Positions 5,068 through 5,629 of a stretch of DNA of 5,629 nucleotides are shown here, piece after piece. Under the pieces are notes generated by a model. It did no database searches. It was not told the origin of the DNA and worked only from the letters and a program-made list of their open reading frames with translations. The stretch spans positions 1-5,629 of the forward strand of contig JBBRLG010000489.1 in NCBI GenBank assembly GCA_038231495.1. The letters run 5' to 3'. Position numbers and translations under genes: made by a program. This DNA comes from JBBRLG01 sp038231495 (GTDB taxonomy: Bacteria > Planctomycetota > Planctomycetia > Gemmatales > Gemmataceae). Positions within the stretch are counted from its first letter, which is position 1. Each line of letters opens with the position of its first letter.

Positions 5068-5629
5068 ATGAACCCCCCGGCCCCCTTGAACGCCCACTCC
5101 GCCCTGGACTCCAGTGTGCTCGTGCTGAACAAGCTGTTCATGGCCATTCACATCATCTCGGTCCGCCGAGCCTTTTGCCTCCTGGTCAAGGACCTGGCCG
5201 AAGTCGTCAGCCTGGAAGACGGTCAATTCTCGACCTACAGCTTCAAGACCTGGCGCGAGGTGAGCGAGTACCGGGCCCGCGAATTTCGCCAGGAGGACGA
5301 CGACTGGGTGCGCACCATCAGCAGCAGCATCCAGGCGCCGCGCGTGATCCGCCTGGTCGGCTACGACCGGATGCCGCGGCAGGCGGTGAAGTTCAACCGG
5401 CGCAACATCTTCGCGCGGGACGCCAACCAGTGTCAGTACTGCGGCAAGAAGTTCCCGTTGAGCGATTTGAGCCTGGACCACATCGTGCCGCGCAGTCAAG
5501 GTGGCGAGAGCTCGTGGGAGAACGTGGTCTGCGCCTGCATCGACTGCAACGTACGGAAAGGTGGCCGCACGCCGAAGCAAGCGCACATGGGTCTGATCCG
5601 CAAGCCGGAGAAGCCGAAGCGCAGCCCGA
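5068..5629 (+). CDS. HNH endonuclease, C-terminus cut off by window edge
   Basis: I read 187 residues from the ATG at 5068, which has AAGGGA (5058-5063) four bases upstream, to the edge without a stop. The N-terminal part (VLVLNKLFMAIHIISVRRAF, 18-37) is the conserved leader domain seen in this planctomycete/bacterial HNH type, and PRVIRLVGYD and KFNRRNIFARD lead into the nuclease. The HNH core is C122-Q-Y-C125-G, then LDH138IVPRSQGG with D137/H138, then WEN152VVCACIDCN161. The zinc pair is completed by C157 and C160, and N161-x-RKGGRTP follows. All expected catalytic and zinc residues are present. Similar proteins are about 190-200 aa, so only a short basic tail is missing. It is a cytoplasmic, stand-alone gene with no methylase nearby, so a restriction role is not supported; a housekeeping DNA-processing function is likelier but unproven. 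Confidence 0.93.
   Translation, partial: MNPPAPLNAHSALDSSVLVLNKLFMAIHIISVRRAFCLLVKDLAEVVSLEDGQFSTYSFKTWREVSEYRAREFRQEDDDWVRTISSSIQAPRVIRLVGYDRMPRQAVKFNRRNIFARDANQCQYCGKKFPLSDLSLDHIVPRSQGGESSWENVVCACIDCNVRKGGRTPKQAHMGLIRKPEKPKRSP

Noticed and set aside
4969..5586. 205-codon minus-strand frame antisense to the HNH gene
   Set aside because: The plus strand has a complete HNH motif set, a ribosome site and a conserved N-terminus; the antisense frame has no recognisable domain.

Overview
The window is GC-rich bacterial DNA that very probably comes from a planctomycete, perhaps of the Gemmata type. The evidence is a gene pair almost confined to Planctomycetes and close relatives: a PSCyt1/DUF1549/DUF1553 c-type cytochrome-like protein followed by a Tat-exported DUF1501 protein. 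The HNH protein at the right edge also belongs to a type common in that phylum. The lineage below phylum level is a guess.

Layout: positions 1-3701 hold a two-gene minus-strand operon. The exported PSCyt1/DUF1549/DUF1553 protein (843 aa, complete) is transcribed first. Seven bases after its stop comes a DUF1501 protein with a twin-arginine signal, which runs off the left edge after 387 residues. Positions 3702-4176 are a divergent intergenic region. They contain a 126-bp palindromic mobile element (3865-3990) with perfect 34-bp terminal inverted repeats that start with GTAA. It is flanked by an 8-bp direct repeat, TAACGAAG. These traits match a non-autonomous MITE moved by an IS66-family transposase. 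The same region carries candidate promoters for both directions.

Positions 4177-4699 hold a tight plus-strand pair of small genes: a DUF4160 protein (86 aa) and a DUF2442 protein (83 aa), 10 bases apart with a good Shine-Dalgarno site overlapping the first stop. Positions 4700-5067 are a second intergenic region with small hairpins and a candidate promoter. From 5068 to the right edge is an HNH endonuclease with zinc-finger cysteines, missing only its last residues.

How the parts relate: the minus-strand pair encodes two exported proteins, one probably heme-binding and moved by Sec, the other moved by Tat and related to the alkaline phosphatase/sulfatase fold. Such pairs occur in many copies per planctomycete genome and their substrates are mostly unknown. 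The DUF4160-DUF2442 pair is a recurrent two-gene unit of unknown function that has been suspected of being toxin-antitoxin-like. I see no clearly new multi-gene system. The most interesting points are the IS66-like MITE, its position 7 bp before a consensus -35 box for the DUF4160 operon, and the uncharacterised DUF4160-DUF2442 unit.
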